Assembly (NCBI GenBank): GCA_025094145.1
Contig: JALLLS010000108.1
Coordinates: 37,344 to 101,343, forward strand
DNA: 64,000 nt
Source: Spinellus fusiger
Taxonomy: Eukaryota > Mucoromycota > Mucoromycetes > Mucorales > Phycomycetaceae
Direction: 5' to 3'
Shown: in pieces, positions 1 to 10,121 of the stretch
Layout of the letters: each line of letters begins with the position of its first letter
Position numbering within the stretch: position 1 is the first letter of the stretch
Translations under genes and position numbers: made by a program
Notes under the pieces: generated by a model
The model's input: only the letters and a program-made list of their open reading frames with translations
Told to the model about the DNA's origin: nothing
The model's database searches: none

Positions 1-1488
1 CGACAGCATGATGCTAGATATGCTGCTAAATCCACTTTAACTGCAGTGTGTATTGCTACATTGGCATTTATTCCCTCTACACATGACTATTTCCAGTCAT
101 TAAAAATGGAATGGACGCTTATTACGGTAAGAGGAGGCATAGTAGAAACGTTGAATGACTATAAGAATGACTATAAAGTTGAATTGTACCTTTGCATCAT
201 CTTTAGGTCCTAGCAGCCATGTCACCCACTGTGGGAGGAACAAACATGATAGCGGTTCTCAGAGTACTGTCTACTATGGCTGGATCATTAGTGGCACTTG
301 TTACTTATTCATTATTTCCTGCTAATGGCCCAGCACTTCTATTTCTTACATGGGTTCTTTCTATACCCTGCTTCTGGATGAGTTTACATCATCGACATGG
401 AAGATTTGGCCTCTTTTCTCTGTTGGCCTATAACCTCGTTCTTCTTTACAAGTTCAACCAACGTAATGATAATAGTATTGACATTATGGAATTGGCATGG
501 ATGAGATGTTTTACAGTCTCTTTGGGTGTATTTATAGGTAAAAGACAAACTAACCTATCCTACAGAATAAAATATACTCACTCTCACTCTAGGACTTATT
601 GTCACTACTTATGTTTGGCCATTTGAGGCTCGTAAAGAACTAAGACGTGGTCTTTCTGACTTTCTCCTCCAACTTTCTTGGCTCTACAAGCAGCTTGTAT
701 CAGAATACTCAGAAACTCCTCAAGCAGAGAAAGACGAAGATGCTATTCTTTTTGATAATCTATTGGATTGTCCACCTAGCCATAGTCTGAATGAACAAGA
801 ATATGCTGCTCTCACTGCCCATAATCAGACGCGTGCGATTGATCTTCAAAATGTTGAACTTCAACTTCAACTCTGCCTTGTTAATTTACAAGACCTTTTG
901 ATCCATGCCCCCAACGAGCCCCGTCTTAAAGGTCCATTTCCAGTCAAGACCTATGAAACAATGCTCACCTCTTGTCAAGATATTCTTGATCGGTTCCTAT
1001 CCATTCGTATTGTTGTGTTGAAAGATGTCTGGGCTACTCAAGTTCGACGTGATTTTATTCTTCCTGCTAGCAAAGAGCTCATGGAAATGGCAGGCAATGT
1101 TCTGCTCTATTTCTATTTGTTGGCTTCTGCACTTCAGCTCAAGACGCCTTTGCCTCCTTATCTTCCAGCAGCTGAAAAAGCAAGAACAGCCCTTATGTCT
1201 AAGTTACAAACCTTACCACAAGAAGGACCAGCTACTTCTGCCTATCATTTATCAGAGAATGACGAGTGCTTTATGGTGTATTATGCCTATGTGATGATTA
1301 TGGAAAATATTATTGGAGAACTTGAGAGTGTAAGTGGCTGTTTTGTTGTGGATATGATTTAACATGATGAATAGTTGGGGAAGGATATGAAGGATCTTTT
1401 TGGATCATTGATTCCGGATGATCAATGGGCACGCAGTTTTGGCAGAATTGATGTGGAAAGACAGTCTGGCAAAGGAAGAGTACTTTAG
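1..1488 (+). CDS. FUSC / Brefeldin-A-sensitivity-type membrane protein, 3' part
   Basis: This is the C-terminal part of a multi-pass membrane protein cut by the window edge. Predicted exons are 1-126, 207-537, 593-1329 and 1375-1488, giving 435 residues with all phases consistent. The second exon encodes several hydrophobic segments (for example around VLSIPCFWMSL and LLAYNLVLLYKF). They are followed by a long soluble helical C-terminal part that starts after VTTYVWPFEARKELR. That layout (membrane block, then the WPxxAR motif, then a soluble region) is typical of fungal aromatic-acid exporter/FUSC and Brefeldin-A-sensitivity-related proteins. The likely role is transport at a cellular membrane. 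The substrate cannot be read from sequence. It faces the WD40 gene convergently across about 470 bp. The family call is fairly secure; membership in a specific subfamily is inference. Confidence 0.7.
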
Positions 1489-1959
1489 AATATTCATAGC
1501 CTAATGATGTATACATACAGAACCCCCTCCCTCTTCTTCTTAGTATCCATTCGAGCACAAGTGATTAGAAACTCACTTTATCATTATTACTCAAGACATT
1601 AGGCATTGTACTAGTGTCTGATGAAAACAAGTGATGGGTATTTATAAGTTTTTGTTTTTGTCTTTCTTAATAGTAAGAGCAATGAGTTTATCCATTCATC
1701 TTCTATTAAACATACTTGAGATGGTCTAAAGTATTCTTAAAGAATATCATTATTCGTAGTTGATCTCTTTCAATCCACTCTTACTGGAATGACGCTTCTA
1801 TTGGACTATCTTAATTAAAAAAAAACTTTATGCTCATCAACTACAAAAGTACATCAGTACAAACAACTCAACATGTGTTATATGTAGATAAGAAAACAAT
1901 AGTCTTAAGATAAGCAAAGATCTCTTAAATTTAACCCATCTCATTGAATAATTTTTCTT
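1489..1959. other. Intergenic, convergent 3' ends
   Basis: This spacer lies between two convergent genes. It is AT-rich and contains likely polyadenylation-rich stretches on both strands, but I see no ORF, repeat or RNA gene in it. Confidence 0.6.
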
Positions 1960-3537
1960 CTATACTCTGAGTGCCTGAATTGTCTTTCCAAAACCAACAC
2001 CTATCCAGTCAGCATTCACTTTACTCCATGTCAATGCATTCACTTCTGACTCTGCTGCATAAGCAAGCACAGGATCCTGAATAGCACGTGGTGTTTGTTG
2101 GTTAAATCGAGATTGCCCACCCGCATGGAATGTCTGGCGGCTAGTGTCTCCAGCAACAGGCTGGTTGATGTCCCATACCAACACTTGAGAATCATCACCT
2201 AAAACACCATGAGCCATTGTTGGTCAGCAGTAGTGATGTCTTTACCTCCAGTGCACAAATGGCCTGACTGAGTGGGTGCCCAGCTTAAGCAATTGATGCT
2301 GCTATGGTGGCCCTTGATCAATTCAGCAACAGGTGCACTTGGGAAACGGATATCAAGAATCTGGATAGCAGAGGAGTCCATGTGGAATGTAGCAAGATAG
2401 TTAATGTTCATGCGATTGAACTGGAGTCTAAGCAGAGGCACCGTGCCTGTATGAAGACCTGTGCCATGACCAGAACTACCATTGATCGATGGATTGGGAA
2501 CAGGTGGGGCTTCATAGAGAATAGTAGAGTGTTCCAAAGATCTTTTTGTTTTGTTTTGTTTGTTGGTAGGTGGGTTTGAGTGGATACATTTCTTTGTCAA
2601 ATGTCGTCTCGTTACCTCAAATCAAATAGACGCACAGAACCATCAGCACCCACACTTGCAAAGACATCTGCCGAGCCATGCATAAAGGCAACATCATAGA
2701 CATCACTGTCATGAGCAATGAGTTGTGTTTTTGCTTGGTTTGTTTCTATATTCCACACTGTGCAGGTAGTATCAATACTAGAAGTCACCACTAGGGAGGG
2801 ATCTGTCTCATTCCAATCAAAGGAAGTTAAAGGAGCACAAAAATCGGTTTGCTTCATCTAGACAAATAAGTACACCGACGAGGAGGAGGATTCCTTACAT
2901 TGACAAGTTCTGCTTTCTTTACTAATTGCTGTTGGTAAGCTGAACTTGCTCTTTTACTACTGTTGATGGTGTTGGTGTTGGTGCCATAACGCGGGTTGTC
3001 TACTAATTCCCATATTCTTAAGATATCTCCTGTAGTAGCCAAAAGATCCTGGTTTCTTGAATCACCCTGATACAAAAATCCAGGCAAACTAAAGGCATTA
3101 CATTACATTCTGGATAAGACCCCCCTCCCTCTTACAAAATGAACTAGAAATAAGCAACATACCCTATAAGACTCCCATAATACTTTGGTAATAGGATAAT
3201 ACGATTCTGCCTCAGCTACAGGTGTAAAATCCTTCTGATCTGCATCATAACCCCCTAGGATATCTGTGCGAGCAATGATTTGCAGCTAACAGACGCACGG
3301 TAAGTTTACTACAGAAAAACACTCCTGCTCTACCTTGTTGTTGTTGTCTTCGATAAAACTACCCACAGCCAGACGGAAGCTCTTGCGTTCAATAGGAGAC
3401 TTGCACCAATCAAGAGCATAGGTGTGCCAAGGAGCATCATACTGATAAATCTCCTTGGAGGTCACAGGAGAAATATCAGCTCCACTGTTACCATGAGTGT
3501 ATGGATACGCATAACGTGAGTTTCTTGAGGAGTCCAT
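1960..3537 (-). CDS. DCAF7: WD40-repeat protein, DCAF7/WDR68 (AN11/TTG1) family
   Basis: Six exons read on the minus strand: 3537-3334, 3285-3163, 3066-2899, 2857-2616, 2541-2246 and 2198-1960, giving 423 aa with all phases closing. Family hallmarks in order are [17 protein letters not shown] near the N terminus, [87 protein letters not shown] and the C-terminal [16 protein letters not shown]. This is the order of the DCAF7 beta-propeller. The family acts as a scaffold for DYRK/HIPK-type kinases and as a CUL4-DDB1 substrate receptor. Compared with the usual roughly 340 aa, there are low-complexity Asn/Thr/Ser insertions after the second rep ([11 protein letters not shown]) and in the [20 protein letters not shown] loop. 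An upstream TTG/ATG in the same frame (3561) exists, but the ATG at 3537 is the simplest start. Confidence 0.9.
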
Positions 3538-4024
3538 AGTAAGAACAGCAGTAATGTACACTCTACAAAGTGACGTAGGTATAAAAAGAAAGATGAAATA
3601 GAAGAGAGATAGACTATGAGAATAAAATAAAGTGAAGCGTAAGCAATAACACCACTAGAAGAGTGGGAAGAATAAGAAAAGGAGAAAGAGGAGAAAAGAA
3701 AGAGGGGCAATATTGGCTGTAAAGTGATTAGTCTTGAACCAGACACGTCATACACCTTCTACAGAAGCAGAACTTATAACACGCGATGTCCTTGTCTGTT
3801 CATTCATAGGCTACACACCAGGAGATCTTTAGGATATAAAAGGAAATAGTCAAACTACAATTGTTTAAAAAGAACATTGATTTGAAAAGGAGCAAAAATA
3901 AATTATGTATTCATGTTAGATTTTAAACAAATAAAGATTATTTAGATTTACCTGTAAATATCTAAATCCCGAAGGAAACCACCTTCGATAGAGTGATATA
4001 TAATATGAATACAAATAAGAATAT
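3538..4024. other. Intergenic upstream of the WD40 gene
   Basis: AT-rich spacer that should hold the promoter of the minus-strand WD40 gene. It also holds the hairpin at 3970-3987, which is listed separately. No other gene-like signal was seen. Confidence 0.5.
3970..3987 (-). other. Short hairpin just 3' of the Fanzor-like remnant
   Basis: CGAAGG and CCTTCG arms of 6 bp enclose a 6-base loop. The hairpin sits 37 bp beyond the stop codon of the Fanzor-like frame, on its downstream side. In TnpB/Fanzor loci the guide-bearing omega RNA ends just downstream of the ORF in a hairpin. Linking this hairpin to such an RNA is inference. Confidence 0.3.
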
Positions 4025-4243
4025 CTATTCTTCTGCAATTGTATAGATATTCTTTGATGTATTCACATCTCTGTTCCAAACAATTCCGCAACTTTGGCAA
4101 GCGCGGATAGTGTTGAAATTCACTAATACTTCGGTGAGGTTATTTGTGTTATAAGTGTGGCAGATCTTGAGAACAAAAAAAAAAGAAGACAGAGTAACTG
4201 TTAGAAGAGCTTTTAATCTGGGCCTAAGCTCATTGTAATCCAC
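4025..4243 (-). pseudogene. Fanzor/TnpB-like nuclease remnant (C-terminal zinc-ribbon and last RuvC motif)
   Basis: The minus-strand frame ends with RACQSCGIVWNRDVNTSKNI followed shortly by a stop. C-x2-C followed by WxRDVNxxxNI is the signature of the OrfB/TnpB zinc ribbon and final RuvC motif, where the Asp of RDVN is the third catalytic acid. In eukaryotes this signature marks Fanzor proteins. Just upstream, LKICHTYNTNNL resembles the first half of the zinc ribbon (usually C-x2-C). Its second Cys is Tyr, and the preceding residues are disrupted around an A10-type homopolymer near 4170-4180. Only about 70 codons survive and I found no upstream RuvC-I/II motifs in 4244-4900. It is therefore a dead 3' fragment. 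The family call rests on the motif alone. Confidence 0.7.
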
Positions 4244-4779
4244 AAGATACTCATTGTATTGTTATTAGGCAAGTAAAGACTCCTTTCAAGTCAGTCTCAG
4301 GTGGTCTTCTATACTATCTATACTGTCTAGGATATACTCCTGAGCATAGTTATCTATTTCCCAAGAATAAAGTACAAGGCTTTTAGGGTATAGATTCTAT
4401 TGCTATGAGGGAATGCACTTGGGCAGTAGCTATAGTCATACTATAGTATTAGCTACATTATTACAATAAACAATTTTATCCATAAACAATATATTTTACT
4501 GATAATACAATTTGATATTGAGGTATCCACAAAAGGAAACTAATATTTAGATATCCTCAGACATTTTGATTTTAAACACAGTTCCATAAAAAGCAAAATT
4601 TGGGACCCTCGTAAAAGGAAAGAGTTATCACCGCTTAAAGGCCAGAAAAATTTCCTGGTGTGTAGATAACAAATGATAGGCTGTAGTGAGTTGTTTAGTG
4701 ATACTTTGAGATATTTCACCCATTACCTATACTCTGCACCAATCATAATAGAGAATAGCTAATACTTCTCTTTTTCTTC
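4244..4779. other. Intergenic, possibly the lost body of the Fanzor-like element
   Basis: AT-rich with no open frame. I looked on the minus strand for RuvC-like motifs upstream of the zinc-ribbon fragment and saw none. No terminal repeats were recognised. Confidence 0.4.
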
Positions 4780-4787
4780 TATAAAAG
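4780..4787 (+). promoter_or_regulatory. TATA-like box of the GT31 gene
   Basis: TATAAAAG lies about 130 bp upstream of the predicted ATG at 4914 and on the same strand, with a CT-rich stretch just before it. Confidence 0.45.
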
Positions 4788-4913
4788 ATAGGCCCCGCTG
4801 TTTTAAAATAAAACACACAAAAAAAGTCAGTACAGATGTTGTTTCTATACTGTTGATGAGGGACAAAGAGGTTGTCTTACTCTGCCATCCTCATCTCTCA
4901 TTAATAATCACTC

Positions 4914-6611
4914 ATGACAACGGTAAGACAGAGTGCTTATAGTGTATACTTCTGCTGACATCACTGTATAGCCTCATGGCCTTCCTGCTTATAAGCAGCG
5001 ATCGTTATCTTTAGCCTCTTTCAACGTGCCACGCAGATACCACTTGCCTATTGTGATATTGCGTCTGCTCTCTTTGTTACCTGCTGCTATTGGTGTGTTA
5101 AGGAACTTTACTCGGGCATGGGTACAGCCTCCTTATGATGCTACGGGTCTATTCACCTATAAAAGCACCCCGTTAATATACACTGTGGCCCTGTTATGGG
5201 TAAAAAAAGGTGTATGCATGTTTTACTGTGGCTAATATATATATATATACAGTGTGTACTGGCTGGCTATTGGAGCTGGATACTCACCACCAGTATGCTA
5301 AGACGGTGGCTTTATCATTATGAACTTAGTAGTGCCATCGTGCGTCTTGTTACGCTTATCTTTATCAATTGGTCCTGCTCTGCGTTCATTAGCTCCCACT
5401 ATGGTTCTGATGAGCCTATATGGAAGTGGATGACCATTTGTCTTATTCTTCTTAGCTCTAATATACTCAAGCTTATGTTTGCATCGAGTGCAAAATACCA
5501 CCGTAAATCAGACGAAGGCCAATCCTCCCACATCAATCACCGCTCCACTGCTGTCAAAGTGTTGGTGCTTCCATTTACACTGGTAGTCTTTCTCACTATG
5601 TTTGCTTCTCTTCATCATGTCAATACCATAAGAGAGCGTTCTGTGGAACTTGCTCATCATAAAGTGGAAATACCTGTAGCCACTGTCCACCCTGAATTAG
5701 CAGATGCTAAAGTACGTGTCATGGTCATTATTATTTCTGCATGGACACCCAAGAGTCTTGACAAGAGACGTATCTTCAGAGAAACAACCCTTCAATTGAA
5801 GCCACAGGACAGTGACGAAGTCTCTTACTTTTATCGCTTTGTTATTGGTGAGGCTCCTTCTGAACAAGTCAAGCTCACAATGGGACCCAAGGTGGAGGAA
5901 GAAATGAAGACTTACAAAGATGTATTGATATTGCCAACATCCGATCTTTACAATGATCTAAGCAAAAAGGTCTACCAAAGCATGGTGTGGGCAGATCACT
6001 GGGATTTTGATTACTTTATGAAGACAGACGATGATATCTTTTTACGCTGGGATACTATCGCAAAGGAAATGGCAGAGTTGGGAAGACAACGACGGTATTG
6101 GCGTGGGTTGAGCTATTGGAACATACCCCCTATTCGTAACAATGACAACAAGAATGGTGAACTTGACTATACATTGCCCATCTTTCCACCTTACACTGCA
6201 GGTGCTCTCTATATTCTCTCGAGAGATGTCGTTCATTTAATTGCCGGTGTAGGAGGGCCACGTATGTTTGTAAGAAATGAAGACCAGAATCTAGGGATTT
6301 GGCTTTTCCCTTACAATATCCGTCCTATTCTTGATCGCAGAATTCAACAGATTGATGTTTGTGAGGATGACATGATTGCTAAGCACTTTGGTGACTTTGG
6401 TGAAGCAGATGCTATTGGGGGCACAATGTACGATATGTTGGCCAATCTCAAGGCAGGCCGTAAGATGTGTACAGGCTTCAAATCTACAGTATGTGGTTTC
6501 TGTTATCCTTGCTATGGAAAAAACAATCATTGGAAGGATTGGAACTTTGAATGTGATAATGTGAAGGGAGTCACTCTTCTTAAGCAGCCTGTGTGGTCTG
6601 TGATTAACTAA
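4914..6611 (+). CDS. GT31-type beta-1,3-glycosyltransferase (galactosyltransferase fold), membrane-anchored
   Basis: Predicted exons are 4914-4922, 4999-5199 and 5253-6611 (522 aa). The first exon is only ATG plus two codons, ending in a strong GTAAGA donor. The N-terminal ~150 residues hold several hydrophobic segments (IVILRLLSLLPAAIGVL, FINWSCSAFISS, VLPFTLVVFLTMFASLH). A lumenal catalytic domain follows. Family motifs include VMVIIISAWTPKSLDKRRIFRETT (start of the galactosyltransferase domain), KTDDDIFLRWD (the metal-binding DxD-like triple Asp, about residue 329), PPYTAGALYILSRDVV and NEDQNLGIW. It is likely a Golgi type II or multi-pass enzyme transferring a hexose onto glycans. Donor and acceptor are not readable. 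The C-terminal CGFCYPCYG is Cys-rich. Having several membrane segments before the catalytic domain, rather than one, is unusual. Confidence 0.82.
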
Positions 6612-6765
6612 CAAAAAGTAAAGAACCACCGGTCTTTTATTATTCTTTATTATCTTTGTACTAAATACAATAGTATATTTCTGTAGCTTATAATAAAAAG
6701 AAATTATAGCTACTCTATTCTCTATGGCATGTTTATGAATATAATAGAGTGATAATAAATCAATT
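6612..6765. other. Short spacer before the long inverted repeat
   Basis: AT-rich 3' flank of the glycosyltransferase gene with AATAAA-like signals. Nothing else seen. Confidence 0.4.
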
Positions 6766-7671
6766 ATCTCATCTTACCCACTTTGTTTTCATATTACTGC
6801 AGTTTTATTATTCTCATTTTGAGAGTCCTTTTACTTTCCATTCATAGAGAAAGCAGTACTTCATGACAAGAATACTGGGTTTACACAGTAGCCATCAGTA
6901 GTTGGTGTATCGCTCCTTAGCATTCATCACAGTCCTTTATCTCTGTTCTATGTTGACACCAAGGATGTTTGTGTACTCTTTGAGGGGTAAGAAGAAAGTA
7001 GTTCTAATTCCAACATTGCGACCATGACAGCCTCTATCTGCTTCTCACCGTTGTATATCACCTCACTACTGTAGATTGTTTCCAGACGATCTCAGTCATA
7101 CTCCATATTCACAGAGATGATATTACGCTTTATTAAGCACACACACACACACACCTCACACATGCATCCCTTGGACTGTATCATAGCATGCCATCAACAC
7201 CATCCATGCTCTGGGTGGGGTGTTGGCTATCTAGTGAAAAGTCCCATGTTTCAATTCATTTGAAATCATACTATTGTTGGGAATAGGAAGACCTGGTCAC
7301 CCATTTTTATCAGAGCTTATTGTAGTAACTCCATATATTTGTATAGTGTATAGAATGGCATCAATGGTGGGAACAGATGCACCCTTTTACATCTTTGAGA
7401 AATATACTCTTTTTATAACCAAACAGTACACCATTTGCTCAAGGAGTATTAACACTATTGTCATTACCTTATAGGATCCCGTTGGAATCTTACTTGAGCA
7501 GGTCTTCCTCGAGGGGGACATACATAAGAGAATTCAGATGAGAAGAAACCCAAATGCATATCAAAACTATCAAAATAAAAAAATAAATAAAAATAAAAAT
7601 GAAAAGTTAGCCAAACACAGCCATAAAGTTAGACACACCGAAAATCAGACAAGAAATCAGACAAACATCAA
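6766..7671 (+). repeat. 906-bp inverted repeat, left arm
   Basis: This arm is the reverse complement of 11615-12520. Both arms are exactly 906 bp, and every segment I compared matched, including a (CA)8 microsatellite and a 66-codon frame. The arms therefore appear identical or nearly so. The outer edge begins ATCTCATCTTACCC and the inner edge ends ACAAACATCAA. No target-site duplication is visible at the outer edges. The arm has no recognisable protein. It could be the terminal repeat of a large element, a recent inverted duplication, or an assembly artefact. Confidence 0.9.
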
Positions 7672-7824
7672 ACTATGTAATGGCTGAAAGACAGACTGTA
7701 AGAGGAGCGATAACTACAGCTCAGTATTTATTTGTCTTTATTTTTATTTTCGGATGTTGAATATTTTATTCATGCATGGGCTTGATAGCCACTTTATAAA
7801 AGACTTTGAAGACATACAGATATA

Positions 7825-9499
7825 AAGTGATCAAATAAATGTAATCGACGATCTCAAATTCCAGGTTATTTTTATACTAAGAATAATAAACATTATTATT
7901 TCTATCTTCATAAAAATTCTTTTTCTCTAATGTCTGACTCATCCAACACCGTGAACATCTTCACCAATATTCCCGAGATGTATGGGAAATAGACGAGTCT
8001 CGAGACTCGTTCAGCCATTCTCCATGAGGTGCTGAACATGAACACCACCCAAGCCGAGGCATCTTTTATGTTCAATGTTCCATGCAACACTGTAGGGGAC
8101 ATTATGAGACACTTCAAGAAGACAGACTTGGTAGTAGCTTCTCCCAAGAAGGCCATCATGATAGATATGGCCATCAAGGTTTCAAGATCAACCTTGAAAA
8201 AGTATCTCAATGAGATGAGCTTCCACTCTTTTAGTCCAGTGGTGAAGCCTCTTCTCACCAAGAAGAATATAGATGTAAGGCTCCAGTGGGCCCGTGAGCA
8301 CGTTGGTTGGACCCATGAGCAGTGGTGTGAGGTCGTCTAATCTGATGAGTCCAGAGTGGAGCTCATGAGCTATTACATGGGCGCAAAAGTCATCAGTGTA
8401 ATGACTAGTTTGTTCTTGGCAATTATGAAAGTAATTTGGGAATCACCAATATTTTTGCCTCAGACGAACTCATCATTCTACCATTAATCCTAAACATTAC
8501 AAGTCTCTCTTTTCCCGCTCTTATTTTTGTTCTTGGCTTTTTGTTATAATAATTAGATTGTTTATTAAAAAATATAGAATTAGATCGCAGTATAGAACAC
8601 TCTTGTATAAATACTCGACTTATTGTTTAAATAAAACGATATCCTGATATCTGTTTTCCTACCTGCACTATGTCCTTGTATTCTTTTGTTTCTTACCTTT
8701 GTTCTCTTCTTGTTCTCCCTACCTGTTCCTGAAGCACAACATCTAATACCTCTGCTTCTTCTCCCTGCCTTTCCCCTGATACTTACAATCAGGCATCCTG
8801 GTATCGCCTTTGAGCCTAAGAATTTCATAGAAATGAGGAAGTTTGGTGGTAGTGGAGTGATGGTATAAGCTGCTTCAGTGGGGAGGGTATTGAGAGATGG
8901 ATCGTAGTGAAGGGTAGGATAAACTCCGACAGGCACATTGATATCTTGGGAGAAACCTACTGCCATGAATTTGAGTGTCTCTCACTCCTAAAGCCTGATA
9001 TTGGTTTCCACTTACAGGAGGACGACGCTAGACCTAATAGGAGCAAGACAACTTGTGAATGGAAGAAATTAATAAGTGTGAAAACTCTTCCTTACTGGCC
9101 CTTGTAGAGTCCCAATCACAATCCAATTGAGCATCTGTGGGCCCACCTCAAGAAGGTTATCATGAAGAACAAGAGGTTATATTCCACAAAGGAGAAGTTG
9201 GAGGCGGCCCTGATGATGGAATGGGATAGAATATCGAAGGAAGTGACAGATACCCTCATTGTCAGCATGAGGCGGAGATGCCAGACCGTCATAGATGTCA
9301 AGAGTGACTACGGTGGTTGCTAATCAACCATATAATAAAACCACTGTTATATATTTCAAACATTCTTCTATGTATCTATTGAATGTTTTTATGTCTTTAG
9401 CTAATAAATTCATCAAGTTATAACACTATTAGGATAATGTATGAACCCAAAAAAGGAGGTCTGTGTCTGAAATGATCGATTACATTTGTTTGATCACTT
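7825..9499 (+). mobile_element. Tc1-like element E1 (dead), interrupted by a solo LTR
   Basis: The ends are inverted repeats starting AAGTGATCAAA (left) and ending TTTGATCACTT (right), each next to a TA, as expected for Tc1/mariner. Without the inserted LTR and duplicated 5 bp the element is about 1.28 kb, a normal Tc1 size. The transposase relic runs from the ATG at 7930 to the TAA at 9323. Recognisable pieces are the HTH region (TQAEASFMFNVPCNTVGDI), REHVGWTHEQW followed by SDES, KFGGSGVMV and the C-terminal NPIEHLWAHLKK. In-frame stops and a lost second Asp region show it is inactive. Confidence 0.85.
8397..8787. mobile_element. Solo LTR (391 bp) inside Tc1 element E1
   Basis: The insert begins TGTAATGACT and ends ATACTTACA (TG...CA termini). 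It is flanked by identical 5-bp copies of ATCAG at 8392-8396 and 8788-8792. Removing the LTR and one ATCAG restores a continuous Tc1 transposase reading frame across the site (KVIRHPGIAFEPKNF spans it). A TATA-like TATAAATA lies near 8607. This is a classic solo LTR left by recombination between the LTRs of a retrotransposon. Confidence 0.88.
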
Positions 9500-9554
9500 T
9501 ACATAGAAACACTTTAGATGCAATATATATATATAATATAAGATAAACATACTA

Positions 9555-10085
9555 CAGTGAGTAAAAGAAATGATTTCAAGGCTTTGATTTTCCAACTATT
9601 TTTTTTCTATTTCTTTTTATTCCATTCTACCATTTTATTTAACAGTATGTCTACCTCATCCAACACCACTGAGAGAAATGAGAGAGAAACATATTTATGA
9701 GTTGGACCGTATTTCTGGGATGAATCCATAAATAAGTTATTCTATTCAGGAGAATAATGCCATAAGCCACAGGTAAAAGTTAGTGAAGTAATGAATGGAG
9801 AAAGTGGGTAGATTCACAGTGAAAGAATGGTTCTCATAAAGCCCTGAACTTAATCCTTTCCAGCACCTTTGGGACATTTCGGACCGTGAGGTTCGGAAAA
9901 AAAAACGACAGCCAAATGTATTCTTCAATATCTTGAGGCTGTTCTGTTGCTCAAATGAAAAAAATAATAATCTATAGAGATGATCAACAGTCTCATTGAG
10001 AACATGTCTCTGAGATAATACAAGACTATCATTGAAACAGAGGGTGGTAGTGCCAATTGCTAAGACTTTTTGTATAATACAATTG
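9555..10085 (+). mobile_element. Tc1-like element E2, internally deleted and 3'-truncated
   Basis: It starts after a TA with CAGTGAGTAAAAG, the same terminal sequence as the right end of E5 (58370). ATGTCTACCTCATCC near 9645 matches the start of the related transposases. The frame then jumps to the C-terminal part around 9820-10080, with FQHLWDI-like and polar segments, followed by CTAAGACTTT as in E5. The middle of the transposase is missing and no right terminal repeat was found before E3 begins. Confidence 0.7.
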
Positions 10086-10121
10086 TATGTATTGTTATAC
10101 TAACCACATCTATGCTATATA

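Noticed and set aside
7274..7474. 66-codon frame repeated identically in the other inverted arm
   Set aside because: It is simply carried by the duplicated arm. It starts with a non-ATG codon and has no motif, and identity of the copies says nothing about coding.
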